DNA from: Hydrogenophaga sp. | Lineage (GTDB): Bacteria; Pseudomonadota; Gammaproteobacteria; Burkholderiales; Burkholderiaceae | Direction of reading: 5' to 3' | Length of the DNA stretch: 18,446 bases | Assembly (NCBI GenBank): GCA_025458545.1 | Contig: JALOSH010000011.1 | Span: 1 to 18,446, forward strand | Part shown: positions 1 through 7,629 of the stretch, piece after piece | Layout: every line of letters begins with the position of its first letter | Position numbering within the stretch: the stretch's first letter is position 1 | The notes under the pieces: model-generated | Seen by the model: the letters and a program-made list of their open reading frames with translations, nothing else | Told to the model about the DNA's origin: nothing | Database searches by the model: none | Position numbers and translations under genes: made by a program

Positions 1-794
1 CTCTGCTCGCGCACTTCCAGCACGAACTGGTTGTCGCTCTGGTAGGCGGAATGTTCCCAGTTGCCTTTGGGTGTGATCACCATGCGAACGCGGTCACCCG
101 CCTGGCTGGTGGTCACGGTTTGCACCGGTGTGCCGAAGTCACTGACGTCCAGGCGACGCCTCAAACCTTCGGGCAGCGAAGTCTTCAGGAAATCGACCAC
201 CAGGTTTTGACCTTGCTGGCGAATGTCCACGCCCACCTGGTTGTTGGCCAGCTCCACCACCACCCTGCCGGTGCTGCCTGCACCACGCCGGAAGTCGATG
301 TCCCGGAGCGCGGTGGTGTCGCGATTGCGGCTTTCAGCAAATGCCGGTGCCGAACTGGTCACCGCCGCAGAGGCCTCCGACCGCTCAAGCACCACCAGCA
401 GCGACTTGCCGTCGACCCGAGCCTGGTAGGCGGCCGCTTGCTTGAGATTGATGACCACACGGGTTCGGTCACCCGCCTGCACCACGTTGGCAGAACGCAA
501 ATTGCCCTGGTTGATCTCGACAGTGCTGCGGCCAATACCATTGACCACGCCTGGAAAGTCGAGCGCAATGCGCGCCGGCGATTGGATGGTGAAGCCCGCG
601 GGCACGGCTGCCAGTGGCTCGGTGGTCTCGATGCGGATCACCTCAACCCCACCCTGAGCACCGCCAGTCACCGACTGGATGGCGTTCTGGGCTTGTGCCC
701 ATACACCGGACAGCGTCATACAGGCCAAGACTGCGCATTTGAGCAGGCTTCGCTGCATGGACCCGGCGCCCAGGGCCCTGATTTGCTTGTTCAT
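1..794 (-). CDS. pilQ: PilQ, type IV pilus secretin (N-terminal part, cut by window edge)
   Basis: This is the first 264 codons of the outer-membrane secretin through which the type IV pilus leaves the cell. The start ATG (794-792) overlaps the pilP stop as ATGA. An AGAGGA ribosome site inside the pilP 3' end lies about 10 nt upstream and supports this start over a second ATG at 758. A hydrophobic signal peptide ends near residues 34-37 (VWAQAQ). Two AMIN-type beta domains follow. The first runs roughly over residues 48-140 (it includes RIALDFPGVV) and the second roughly over 165-264 (it includes GRVVVELANN). AMIN domains are known to bind peptidoglycan and position PilQ. The secretin pore domain lies beyond the window. 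PilQ is the last pil gene seen in a pilM-Q operon; PilP is its periplasmic partner. The identification rests on domain character and gene order and is firm. Confidence 0.93.
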   Translation of the reverse strand, partial: MNKQIRALGAGSMQRSLLKCAVLACMTLSGVWAQAQNAIQSVTGGAQGGVEVIRIETTEPLAAVPAGFTIQSPARIALDFPGVVNGIGRSTVEINQGNLRSANVVQAGDRTRVVINLKQAAAYQARVDGKSLLVVLERSEASAAVTSSAPAFAESRNRDTTALRDIDFRRGAGSTGRVVVELANNQVGVDIRQQGQNLVVDFLKTSLPEGLRRRLDVSDFGTPVQTVTTSQAGDRVRMVITPKGNWEHSAYQSDNQFVLEVREQ

Positions 795-1339
795 TTAGAA
801 GCTTCCTCTTGTAACTGCAACGCTGCCGGACGCTCGGTCCATTCCCCGACGGCGTCTTGCACAATTTCGCGCAAGACCACTTCGGTCTCGGTGATCTTCA
901 TGACCCGTCCGTAGTTCTGACCGAGATAACTGCCCGGCGTGACTTGATAAAGCAGGTTGTCCACCTTGACCAAGGCCACCAGACGTCCCTGGCGGTTCAA
1001 ACTGCCCACCATGGACATGGCATCCAGAGGAAACGCTTCCAACGGTTGTTTGCGGCGGTTGAGTTCGGGGGTGATCAGGGCAGCGTTGACTGTGGGAGCG
1101 ATGTCGCTGCTCTTGAGGACGCTGGCCAGTTTTTCGTCGCTGAAGGGCTCGACCTGACGCTCGCCGGCGTAGGCCTGGGGCACAAACTTGGTGGGTTCAG
1201 GAATGGGCTTGACTTGGGCGGTGATGGCGTTGCGCTCCGCCTGCATCCATTCTCGCAACTCGTCCTGTCCGGACGAGGTGCAGCCCGACATCAGAACCAA
1301 GATCACACCGGACAAAACAGCTGCACAGAGATGCTTCAT
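791..1339 (-). CDS. pilP: PilP, type IV pilus inner-membrane lipoprotein
   Basis: 182 residues. PilP links the inner-membrane PilN/PilO complex to the PilQ secretin across the periplasm. A lipoprotein signal is visible: a short basic start, a hydrophobic stretch, then LMSGC with the lipidated cysteine at residue 20. The rest is soluble, with a C-terminal beta domain around residues 100-170 containing LVKVDNLLYQVTPGSYLGQN, which is typical of the PilP fold (the HR domain). The start is well supported: GGAG lies 7 nt before the ATG, and the ATG overlaps the pilO stop (ATGA at 1339-1336). The length is usual for the family. The stop overlaps the pilQ start, so translation of pilO, pilP and pilQ is probably coupled. 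Confidence 0.95.
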   Translation of the reverse strand: MKHLCAAVLSGVILVLMSGCTSSGQDELREWMQAERNAITAQVKPIPEPTKFVPQAYAGERQVEPFSDEKLASVLKSSDIAPTVNAALITPELNRRKQPLEAFPLDAMSMVGSLNRQGRLVALVKVDNLLYQVTPGSYLGQNYGRVMKITETEVVLREIVQDAVGEWTERPAALQLQEEASK

Positions 1340-2028
1340 TTCGCAGCTCCTGATCCTGGCGCTTTGGCCCCTGCAGCTTTTTGCTGCAAAGCCACCTCTT
1401 CCTGATCCAGGTATCTGAAGGTCTTGGCGGTGCCATCCAGGGTCAACACACCGTTCTTGTCCTTGCCAGGCGTGAGCGACAAGTTGTTCAACGTCACGAT
1501 CCGGGACAGGTTCGCGATGTCGGCAGCAAACAAGCCGATGTCGTGATAACGGCCGGAAACCCTCAAGGCAATGGGCAGCTCTGCGTAGTATTCCTTGACG
1601 GAAACTTGACCCGGTCGGAAAAGCTCAAACTGAAGGCTGCGCCCAATGCCTGCCTGGTTGATGTCCGACAACAGCGCATCCATCTCGGCCTTGCTGGGCA
1701 ACTGCCGCTCCAACTGCGTGACGTATTGCTGCACCTGTTCCAGCTGTTTCTTCAGCGCGTCCAGGTTCACGGCTTGAACCAGCTTCTTTTTGTAGTCTTC
1801 CCGGAGTTGCGCTTCCCGCGCCTTTTCGGCGATCAGCTCTTCATCAACGGATTTGAGCCAGGCGAACCAGAGTCCCGCAATCACCGCCACACAAACGGCT
1901 ACGTACAGCAGGTTTCGCGGCAGCGAGGGCCATTGCGAAGGATCGTTGGGATCAAGACCAGAAAACTGGTTCTTGAGTTGATCCTGGATTGCCTTGAAAT
2001 CCAGGTTGATTTTGGACATTGCAGCCAT
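1336..2028 (-). CDS. pilO: PilO, type IV pilus inner-membrane protein
   Basis: 230 residues from the ATG at 2028; a second in-frame ATG at 2019 would give 227. PilO is a bitopic inner-membrane protein that dimerises with PilN and supports PilP. There is a cytoplasmic N-terminus, one membrane segment at about residues 40-59 (LLYVAVCVAVIAGLWFAW), a charged coiled coil at about 62-115 rich in K, E and Q, and a periplasmic ferredoxin-like domain with the conserved-looking EYYAELPIALRVSGRYHDIG stretch. No good Shine-Dalgarno sequence precedes either ATG, and there is a 17-nt gap after pilN. This makes it the only junction in the operon without a stop/start overlap. Translation probably depends on ribosomes coming from pilN. 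Function is secure from family features and position. Confidence 0.94.
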   Translation of the reverse strand: MAAMSKINLDFKAIQDQLKNQFSGLDPNDPSQWPSLPRNLLYVAVCVAVIAGLWFAWLKSVDEELIAEKAREAQLREDYKKKLVQAVNLDALKKQLEQVQQYVTQLERQLPSKAEMDALLSDINQAGIGRSLQFELFRPGQVSVKEYYAELPIALRVSGRYHDIGLFAADIANLSRIVTLNNLSLTPGKDKNGVLTLDGTAKTFRYLDQEEVALQQKAAGAKAPGSGAAK

Positions 2029-2045
2029 GGTCGGTGATCTTTTGT

Positions 2046-2669
2046 TCAGACTTTGCCAGGAACCGGTGCTGCGGTTGCCGTGCCCGCTGCGGTGTTGGAT
2101 CCTGCGGCCGCAGGGCGCACCAAACTGGCCCGAATGGTGAAGTTGGAAACCCGCTTTTGCTCTTTGTTGGAATCGCTGAGGGTGGCCGCCACGATTTCGA
2201 CCAGATCGGGCTTGCTGAGCCAGGGGCTGTTGTTGGCGAGGTTGCGGAGCAATTCGGACACCCGCTCCTGGGATTGCGCGGTGCCTGTGAGCAAAACGCT
2301 TTGGTTCTCCTGCTTCATACTGGTGAGAAAGATGCCATCGGGCAGCTGTGCCACCAGCTCGTCAAGAAGATGCACCGGCAGGTTCCGGTCTCCCTGCAGG
2401 TCTTCCACCGCCGTCTGGCGTGCCCGCAAGGAGGCAATCTGGGCCTGCAGTGTCGCGATGTCCTTGATTTCGTTGTCGAGCCGCGTGTTTTCGGTGGTCA
2501 GGAACGCATTGCGGTCTTGCTGCGCAGAAATCTGCCCCTGGTACCAGACAAAGACCGCCCCACAGACGACACCACCCAGCAAGGCCGACAGGCCCAGCTG
2601 GGTGAAGAACTGTTCTTTCTGACGTTTGCGGGCGGCCTCGCGGTGAGGCAGCAGGTTGATCAAAATCAT
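2046..2669 (-). CDS. pilN: PilN, type IV pilus inner-membrane protein
   Basis: 207 residues. The extreme N-terminus carries INLLPHRE (about residues 4-11), the conserved cytoplasmic peptide that docks into a groove of PilM. One membrane segment follows at about residues 25-44 (LGLSALLGGVVCGAVFVWYQ), then a periplasmic coiled coil (about 46-95) and a small alpha/beta domain. The tail (about 185-207) is a low-complexity Ala/Thr/Pro segment. The start ATG overlaps the pilM stop (ATGA, 2669-2666) and has a strong GGAGG 8 nt upstream. PilN joins cytoplasmic PilM to periplasmic PilO/PilP in the alignment complex. Length and layout are normal for the family. Confidence 0.96.
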   Translation of the reverse strand: MILINLLPHREAARKRQKEQFFTQLGLSALLGGVVCGAVFVWYQGQISAQQDRNAFLTTENTRLDNEIKDIATLQAQIASLRARQTAVEDLQGDRNLPVHLLDELVAQLPDGIFLTSMKQENQSVLLTGTAQSQERVSELLRNLANNSPWLSKPDLVEIVAATLSDSNKEQKRVSNFTIRASLVRPAAAGSNTAAGTATAAPVPGKV

Positions 2670-3745
2670 TGGTAAAACCTCCGCAGGGCCAGGCCGGTGG
2701 AGGTGAGGTAGGACGGCGCCTCCCGGGTGATCTTGCGGGCATGCACGCCGCCCGACATCTCCATGCCATCAAACGGATTGATCACCATGCAGGCAAACGA
2801 TGTCTGGTGGGTCACCGCATCGGTCAGCGCGGGCAGCGCTGCGCTGCCGCCGGCCAGCAGAATGTGGTCCACTTTGTTGTAGGGCGTGCTGGTGAAGAAG
2901 AACTGCAGTGCACGCCCGATTTCCTGGGCCATGCTCTCGATGAAAGGCTCCAGCACCGCGGTGCGGTAGTCATCGGGCAGATCGCCTGAACGCTTCTTGG
3001 CCTCGGCCTCGTCCGCTGAAAATCCGTACTGGCGCACAATCAACTGCGTGAGCTGGGCGCCGCCAAAAGCCTGATCGCGTTCGTACAGCACGTCGTCGTT
3101 GCGCATGACCTGCATGCTGGTGGTCATGGCACCCACTTCGAACAGCGCCACGAGGGAGTCCACACCCTGGTTGGGCAAAGTCTCGATCACGCGGCCTGCA
3201 GCCATGCGGGACGCATAAGACTCGACGTCCATCACCACCGCCTTCAGACCTGCCGCCTCGGCGAGACCCTGTCGGTCCGACACCTTCTCTTTGCGCGAAG
3301 CCGCGATCAACACCTCGGCATCACCCACCGAACTGGCGCTGGGGCCGATGACACAGAAGTCCAGACTCACTTCGTCCAGAGAAAACGGGATGTACTGGTT
3401 CGCTTCAGATTCGACCTGAGCTTCGAGTTCCTTGTCGGACAAACCGCCCGGCAGGATGATTTTTTTGGTGATCACGGCCGACGCCGGCAAGGCGAGCGCC
3501 ACATTTTTGGTTTTGCTGCCGCTTTTGCGCACCACCCGCCGCACGGCCTCGGCCACCTCATCGAACTTTTCGATGTTGCCGTCGGTGATCCACCCCCGTT
3601 CCAGGGGCTCCATGGCACAGCGTTCCAGCACCAGATCGCCAGAGCGGTTCCGTCCGAGCTCCACCAGCTTGACACTGGAGGAACTGACATCAATGCCCAG
3701 CAGCGGCGCCGGTTCCCGGCTGAATAACGACCCCAATGAGATCAA
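2666..3745 (-). CDS. pilM: PilM, cytoplasmic actin-like pilus assembly ATPase
   Basis: 359 residues, the usual size. PilM is an FtsA/actin-like cytoplasmic protein that binds ATP and the PilN N-terminus and so anchors the type IV pilus alignment complex to the motor side. The first phosphate loop is LLGIDVSSSSVKLVEL (about residues 15-30). The second nucleotide-binding glycine motif is LAGGSAALP (about 297-305). The start codon is TTG at 3745-3743, preceded by GGGGG about 6 nt upstream; no in-frame ATG or GTG exists before the upstream stop at 3785-3787. The gene is the first of pilMNOPQ and divergent from mrcA, a common beta/gammaproteobacterial arrangement. A candidate promoter lies at 3801-3829. 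Confidence 0.95.
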   Translation of the reverse strand: MISLGSLFSREPAPLLGIDVSSSSVKLVELGRNRSGDLVLERCAMEPLERGWITDGNIEKFDEVAEAVRRVVRKSGSKTKNVALALPASAVITKKIILPGGLSDKELEAQVESEANQYIPFSLDEVSLDFCVIGPSASSVGDAEVLIAASRKEKVSDRQGLAEAAGLKAVVMDVESYASRMAAGRVIETLPNQGVDSLVALFEVGAMTTSMQVMRNDDVLYERDQAFGGAQLTQLIVRQYGFSADEAEAKKRSGDLPDDYRTAVLEPFIESMAQEIGRALQFFFTSTPYNKVDHILLAGGSAALPALTDAVTHQTSFACMVINPFDGMEMSGGVHARKITREAPSYLTSTGLALRRFYQ

Positions 3746-3800
3746 GGTGACCCCCAGATTTTGCGGCGCAACGAGGCGCCAGACTTAAGAATTCACTTGA

Positions 3801-3829
3801 ATGCTAGCAGTAAGCCCTTTGTGCGGCAA
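3801..3829 (-). promoter_or_regulatory. Candidate sigma-70 promoter of pilMNOPQ
   Basis: On the minus strand, TTGCCG (3829-3824) is followed after exactly 17 nt by TAGCAT (3806-3801). Start of transcription would fall near 3794, leaving a leader of about 50 nt before the pilM TTG. Placement in the divergent region and ideal spacing support it; the match to consensus is moderate. Confidence 0.5.
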
Positions 3830-3983
3830 AGATTTTTTGACTTTGCGCTCAAGGGAAGCGTTGTCAAAAGCATACGCAAAATTCCCACTCCAACCCTGTT
3901 CCATATCGACCTAAACGGAAAGAAGTACACAACAACTCACAATATGTGGACCCACGCGGGCATCCGCACAACAAGCCGATTTT

Positions 3984-3989
3984 TATAAT
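3984..3989 (+). promoter_or_regulatory. -10 element of the mrcA promoter
   Basis: A perfect TATAAT sits 26 nt before the mrcA ATG at 4016. Transcription would start near 3996, giving a leader of about 20 nt without a Shine-Dalgarno sequence. No convincing -35 element lies 16-18 nt upstream. Confidence 0.55.
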
Positions 3990-4015
3990 CTGCAATTTTG
4001 GCCCCGACCGACCGC

Positions 4016-6466
4016 ATGTCTCAAGACGAGAGAACCAACCCCCGCGCATCCAGCAGCTCCGATTCGTCGGGCGGCCGTGGGGTCCTGAAATGGATCGGGC
4101 GTGCCGTGACAGTGCTGGCCGGGTTGATCGTGGCCAGTGGCCTGGCGCTGCTGCTGGGCGTGGGCATTGCGCTGGCGGTGGCGTACCCGAACCTGCCAGA
4201 CGTGGCCGACCTGGCCGACTACCGGCCCAAACTGCCGCTGAGGGTGCTCACGGCCGACGGACAGCTGATCGGGGAGTTTGGGGAGGAGCGGCGCAACCTG
4301 CTGACCATCGATGAAATCCCCGAGGTCATGAAGAACGCCGTGCTGGCCATCGAAGATGCCCGCTTCTTCGAGCACAGCGGGGTGGATTACCGCGGCATGT
4401 TGCGCGCAGCGCTGGCCAACCTGGGGCAGGCCAAGAGCCAGGGCGCCTCCACCATCACCATGCAGGTGGCGCGCAACGTGTACCTGTCGGCCGAAAAAAG
4501 CTACACCCGCAAGATTTATGAGGTGCTGCTGACCTTCAAGCTGGAGCACTTGCTGACCAAGGAACAGATCCTCGAGATCTACATGAACCAGATTTTTCTG
4601 GGACAGCGTGCCTATGGCTTTGCCGCTGCCTCTCAGACCTATTTCGGCAAACCGCTCAAAGACGTCACGATCGCGGAGGCCGCGATGCTGGCGGGCTTGC
4701 CCAAGGCGCCGTCGGCCTTCAACCCGGTCTCCAACCCCAAGCGGGCCCGGGTCCGCCAGCTGCACATCATTGACCGGATGCTGGACAACGGCTTCATCAC
4801 CGCCGCAGAGGCCGAGCAGGCCAAGACCGAAGAGCTCAAATTGCGGGTGAGCGGCAACCAGCAGCGGCTGCGTGCGGAATTTGTGGCGGAGATGGTGCGC
4901 CAGTCCATGGTGGCGCAGTACGGCGACGAGGCCTACACCCGGGGCCTGATCGTCACCACCAGTTTGCGTTCCGACGATCAAGCGGCCGCGTACCGCGCCG
5001 TGCGGCAAGGCGTTCTGGACTTCGAGCGGCGCCAGGTTTACCGGGGCCCGGAGCTTTTTGTCGACCTGCCACCCGACGGCCCCGCGCGCGACGAGGCGGT
5101 GGACGAGGTGCTCAACGAGCGACCGGACAACGACGATCTCTTGTCCGCCGTGGTGCTGGAGGCCAGCCCGCGCAGGGTGGTGGCGGTTCGCCAAGATGGA
5201 GAGCCGTTTGAAATTGTTGGCGAAGGCCTGCGTCCGGCGATGTCGGGACTGTCCGACAAGGCCCGGCCCAACATCAAGCTGCGCCGGGGCGCTGTGATCC
5301 GTGTCGTCAAAACCGGCCCCAAGACCTGGCGCATCAGCCAACTGCCTGAAGTGGAAGCCGCCTTTGTGGCCATGGATCCTCGCACCGGCGCGATCCGGGC
5401 GCTGGTGGGTGGCTTTGATTTCCAGAAGAACAAGTTCAACCATGTGACCCAGGCCTGGCGCCAGCCGGGTTCCAGCTTCAAACCGTTCGTCTATTCCGCC
5501 GCGCTGGAAAAAGGGCTCACGCCCATGACTGTGGTGAACGACGCACCGCTGTTCTACAGCGCCGGTGAGACCGGTGGCAAACCCTGGGAGCCGAAGAATT
5601 ACGACGGTCAGTTCGAAGGCCCGATGTCGGTGCGACGGGCCTTGGCCAAGTCCAAGAACATGGTGTCGATCCGCGTGCTGCAGCTGGTGGGTACCCAAAG
5701 CGCTCAAGAATGGGTGACGCGCTTCGGGTTCGATGCCGACAAGCATCCGCCCTACCTGACGATGGCGCTGGGGGCTGGTTCGGTGACGCCGATGCAAATG
5801 GCCACCGGGTACGCGGTCTTTGCCAACGGTGGTTATCGGATTGCGCCCTCGCTGATCCAGAGGGTCATCGAGCACAAGGGCAAGGTGCTGTACGAAGCCC
5901 CCCCGGTCGTGCTGGACGACTCGCGTCGCGCCATCGACGAGCGCAATGCCTTCATGATGAGCAACCTGATGCAGGAAATCACCCGCAGCGGAACGGCTGC
6001 CAAGGCCCAGGCCACGCTCAAAAGGCCCGATCTGTATGGCAAGACCGGCACCACCAACGACTCGGTGGACGCCTGGTTTGTCGGTTACCAGCCCACGCTG
6101 GTGGCGTCGGCCTGGGTCGGCTACGACACGCCACGCAACCTGGGCAGCCGTGAAACCGGCGGCGGCCTGAGCCTGCCGATCTGGATCGGTTACATGTCGG
6201 AAGCGCTCAAGAATGTGCCGATCACCGAATACACGCCGCCTGCGGGCGTGATCCGCGTCGGGGGTGAGTGGTACTACGAGGAATTCGGCCCGGGCAACGG
6301 TGTGCGCGGCATCGGTCTGCGCGATCCGTGGCCAGGTGCGGCGGCCCCGAGCAGCGAAACAGAGAACGGAGAAAACGGCGAAGCGACTCCGGCAGCCAAT
6401 GGCACGTCGGGGGACGCCGCCGCCAGGGACGACCGGCGCAGCATCCTCGATCTTTTCAAGAATTGA
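4016..6466 (+). CDS. mrcA: Penicillin-binding protein 1A, bifunctional transglycosylase/transpeptidase
   Basis: 816 residues from the ATG at 4016, usual for class A PBP1a. It polymerises lipid II into glycan strands and cross-links them in the periplasm. A short cytoplasmic tail is followed by a membrane anchor at about residues 31-56. The GT51 glycosyltransferase domain begins with [10 protein letters not shown] (catalytic Glu113) and continues through the [12 protein letters not shown] and [17 protein letters not shown] blocks. The transpeptidase domain has all three signatures: SxxK with nucleophile Ser486 (GSSFKPF), SKN at 546-548, and KTGT from Lys676. The C-terminus is a hydrophilic Glu/Asn/Ala-rich tail ending in [10 protein letters not shown]. 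An in-frame TTG at 3998 is rejected because it lies at the predicted transcription start. The last 11 bp overlap the end of convergent cyaY. Confidence 0.97.
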   Translation: MSQDERTNPRASSSSDSSGGRGVLKWIGRAVTVLAGLIVASGLALLLGVGIALAVAYPNLPDVADLADYRPKLPLRVLTADGQLIGEFGEERRNLLTIDEIPEVMKNAVLAIEDARFFEHSGVDYRGMLRAALANLGQAKSQGASTITMQVARNVYLSAEKSYTRKIYEVLLTFKLEHLLTKEQILEIYMNQIFLGQRAYGFAAASQTYFGKPLKDVTIAEAAMLAGLPKAPSAFNPVSNPKRARVRQLHIIDRMLDNGFITAAEAEQAKTEELKLRVSGNQQRLRAEFVAEMVRQSMVAQYGDEAYTRGLIVTTSLRSDDQAAAYRAVRQGVLDFERRQVYRGPELFVDLPPDGPARDEAVDEVLNERPDNDDLLSAVVLEASPRRVVAVRQDGEPFEIVGEGLRPAMSGLSDKARPNIKLRRGAVIRVVKTGPKTWRISQLPEVEAAFVAMDPRTGAIRALVGGFDFQKNKFNHVTQAWRQPGSSFKPFVYSAALEKGLTPMTVVNDAPLFYSAGETGGKPWEPKNYDGQFEGPMSVRRALAKSKNMVSIRVLQLVGTQSAQEWVTRFGFDADKHPPYLTMALGAGSVTPMQMATGYAVFANGGYRIAPSLIQRVIEHKGKVLYEAPPVVLDDSRRAIDERNAFMMSNLMQEITRSGTAAKAQATLKRPDLYGKTGTTNDSVDAWFVGYQPTLVASAWVGYDTPRNLGSRETGGGLSLPIWIGYMSEALKNVPITEYTPPAGVIRVGGEWYYEEFGPGNGVRGIGLRDPWPGAAAPSSETENGENGEATPAANGTSGDAAARDDRRSILDLFKN

Positions 6467-6785
6467 AGTTCAGCTCAAGCCCGGTCTGTTCGCCCGCATA
6501 ACGGCTGAGGTTGGTGAAAAATTCGCCTTGCCCTTTGGTGTCCTGCCAGGCTGTGCCGTCGAAGCGGTAGTGGAACCCGCCCGCTCGGGCAGCCATCCAC
6601 ACCTCCTGCAGCGGTTTTTGCAGGTTGATGATGATCTGGCTGCGGTTCGAAAACGTCAGCGTGATCATGCCGCCCACGCGCTGGTTGTCGATGTCGGCCT
6701 CTGTCTGGTCGTTGAGACGATCGCAGGCGAGTTCAACCGCACGCAACAAGGCTTCGGCGCGGTCCAGGTACTCGGTATCGGTCAT
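6456..6785 (-). CDS. cyaY: CyaY, bacterial frataxin homologue
   Basis: 109 residues, matching the usual 105-110 of CyaY. Frataxins are small cytosolic iron-binding proteins that regulate cysteine desulfurase IscS during Fe-S cluster assembly. The first helix is acidic (Asp/Glu at 3, 5, 8, 11, 18, 22 and onward), as expected for the iron-binding face. A beta sheet follows, with the family block [13 protein letters not shown] (about residues 53-65) and a Gly/Tyr/Phe-rich hairpin ending in [12 protein letters not shown]. The start ATG at 6785 is only 12 bp from the lptM start on the other strand. The stop at 6456 lies inside the last codons of mrcA. A TAGAAT at 6821-6816, within lptM, is a possible -10 element. 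Confidence 0.95.
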   Translation of the reverse strand: MTDTEYLDRAEALLRAVELACDRLNDQTEADIDNQRVGGMITLTFSNRSQIIINLQKPLQEVWMAARAGGFHYRFDGTAWQDTKGQGEFFTNLSRYAGEQTGLELNFNS

Positions 6786-6791
6786 TACAAT
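6786..6791 (+). promoter_or_regulatory. -10-like element for lptM
   Basis: TACAAT abuts the divergent cyaY start codon (6785-6783) and lies 6 nt before the first lptM ATG (6798). If it is used, transcription would begin at about 6797-6799, at the start codon itself. No good -35 match is seen upstream, inside cyaY. Confidence 0.35.
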
Positions 6792-6797
6792 GTTTGG

Positions 6798-6980
6798 ATG
6801 GTGATGGTGAAACGGATTCTAGGCGCGGCATTCGGCCCCACCCGCAGGTCGGGGATCGCCGCAGCGGCAGCATGTGTGGTGCTGCTGAGCGCCTGTGGGC
6901 AGAAGGGCCCGTTGATCCAGCGGCCTGCAACGTCCGAGAGTTCGTCGCCCGCGCAGACAACGCCGCCCACCAGCCGCTGA
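6798..6980 (+). CDS. lptM: LptM-type small lipoprotein (YifL/LppL family)
   Basis: 60 residues from the ATG at 6798 (58 from the ATG at 6804; the choice is open). The N-terminus is basic, followed by the hydrophobic stretch [15 protein letters not shown] with lipidated Cys33. Directly after it comes GQKGPL, the signature of the LptM/YifL family. The rest is a short Ser/Thr/Pro-rich disordered tail. In Escherichia coli LptM associates with the LptD/LptE lipopolysaccharide translocon and helps its oxidative maturation; that role here is by homology. In many relatives lptM lies between cyaY and lysA. Here cyaY is present but lysA is not, and msrQ converges 13 bp downstream. The start has no proper ribosome site and may be leaderless. 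Confidence 0.85.
   Translation: MVMVKRILGAAFGPTRRSGIAAAAACVVLLSACGQKGPLIQRPATSESSSPAQTTPPTSR
6816..6821 (-). promoter_or_regulatory. -10-like element for cyaY, inside lptM
   Basis: TAGAAT on the minus strand (6821-6816) would start a cyaY transcript near 6809 with a leader of about 24 nt. It lies within the lptM coding sequence. No convincing -35 element was found, so the call rests on the hexamer and its distance. Confidence 0.3.
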
Positions 6981-6993
6981 GAGCAGCGTCTCC

Positions 6994-7629
6994 TCAACCG
7001 CGACCCGGCGCCCGGTTCGGGTCGGGCAGGAGGCCGATGCGGCGGTAGCGGTGCCAGACACGCCAGCCCAGCAAGCCGCCCAGCAGCACGGCATAGACCG
7101 CGACTTCCGCATAGTCGTTTTTGCCGGCGCGCATCCAGAAGAAGTGCAGGATGGCCAGAACCGCCACCGCATACACCGCGTTGTGCAGCGCCTGCCAGCG
7201 CGCAGCGCCCAGCGCCCGGATGGCGCGGTTGAACGACGTGGCGGCCAGCAACAGCAACAGCAGCCACGCCACCGTTCCCACCAGAATGAAAGGCCGCTTG
7301 GGCACATCGACCAGCACCTCCGACCAGTCGAACCCCATGTCGAACCAGGCGTAGGCCAGCCAGTGCAGGCTGGCATAGAAAAAAACAAAAAGACCCAGCA
7401 TCCGGCGCAGCCGGGCCAGCACAGGCCAGCCACCCAGCACCCGCAGCGGCGTGATCGCCAGCACCAGCACCAGCGCACGCAGCGTCCAGTCGCCCAGCGA
7501 GCGGATCAGCGCTTCGGCAGGGTTGGCGCCCAGCTGGTCGTTGGCTGCGGCCCAGACCAGCCAGACGGCCGGCAACAGGCACACCACAAACACCACCGGT
7601 TTGAGCGCCCAGTGGTTGGGATGGGCCAT
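6994..7629 (-). CDS. msrQ: MsrQ, haem-binding membrane subunit of methionine sulfoxide reductase
   Basis: 211 residues, the same length as Escherichia coli MsrQ as I recall it. MsrQ is an inner-membrane b-type cytochrome of the ferric-reductase-like family that passes electrons from the quinone pool or flavin reductases to periplasmic MsrP. About six membrane segments are visible, for example VVFVVCLLPAVWLVWAA, MLGLFVFFYASLHWLAYAWF and LVGTVAWLLLLLLAAT. Candidate haem-ligand histidines are in SLHWLAYAW and in LHNAVYAVAVLAILHFFWM. The start ATG shares one base with the msrP stop (TGATG at 7631-7627), so translation is coupled. It ends 13 bp from the convergent lptM stop, with no strong terminator between. 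Confidence 0.95.
   Translation of the reverse strand: MAHPNHWALKPVVFVVCLLPAVWLVWAAANDQLGANPAEALIRSLGDWTLRALVLVLAITPLRVLGGWPVLARLRRMLGLFVFFYASLHWLAYAWFDMGFDWSEVLVDVPKRPFILVGTVAWLLLLLLAATSFNRAIRALGAARWQALHNAVYAVAVLAILHFFWMRAGKNDYAEVAVYAVLLGGLLGWRVWHRYRRIGLLPDPNRAPGRG

Larger units (their letters stand above)
3746..4015. other. Divergent pilM/mrcA intergenic region
   Basis: 270 bp without a gene, visibly richer in A and T than its flanks. It holds the candidate pilM promoter (3801-3829, minus) and a perfect -10 hexamer for mrcA (3984-3989, plus). A consensus TTGACA also occurs on the minus strand at 3867-3862, but no matching -10 follows at 16-19 nt. I see no open reading frame, repeat or terminator that I would call. 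Confidence 0.6.

Noticed and set aside
3862..3867. Consensus TTGACA (-35) on the minus strand before pilM
   Set aside because: No acceptable -10 hexamer follows at 16-19 nt; the TTGCCG/TAGCAT pair nearer the gene is better spaced.
3998..4015. TTG start 6 codons upstream for mrcA
   Set aside because: It lies at the predicted transcription start set by TATAAT at 3984-3989, and the ATG at 4016 gives a normal N-terminus.
3983..5875. A 630-codon open frame on the minus strand, antisense to mrcA
   Set aside because: Its product is rich in His, Arg, Gly and Gln with no domain, as expected for the reverse frame of a GC-rich gene. mrcA on the plus strand has every catalytic motif.
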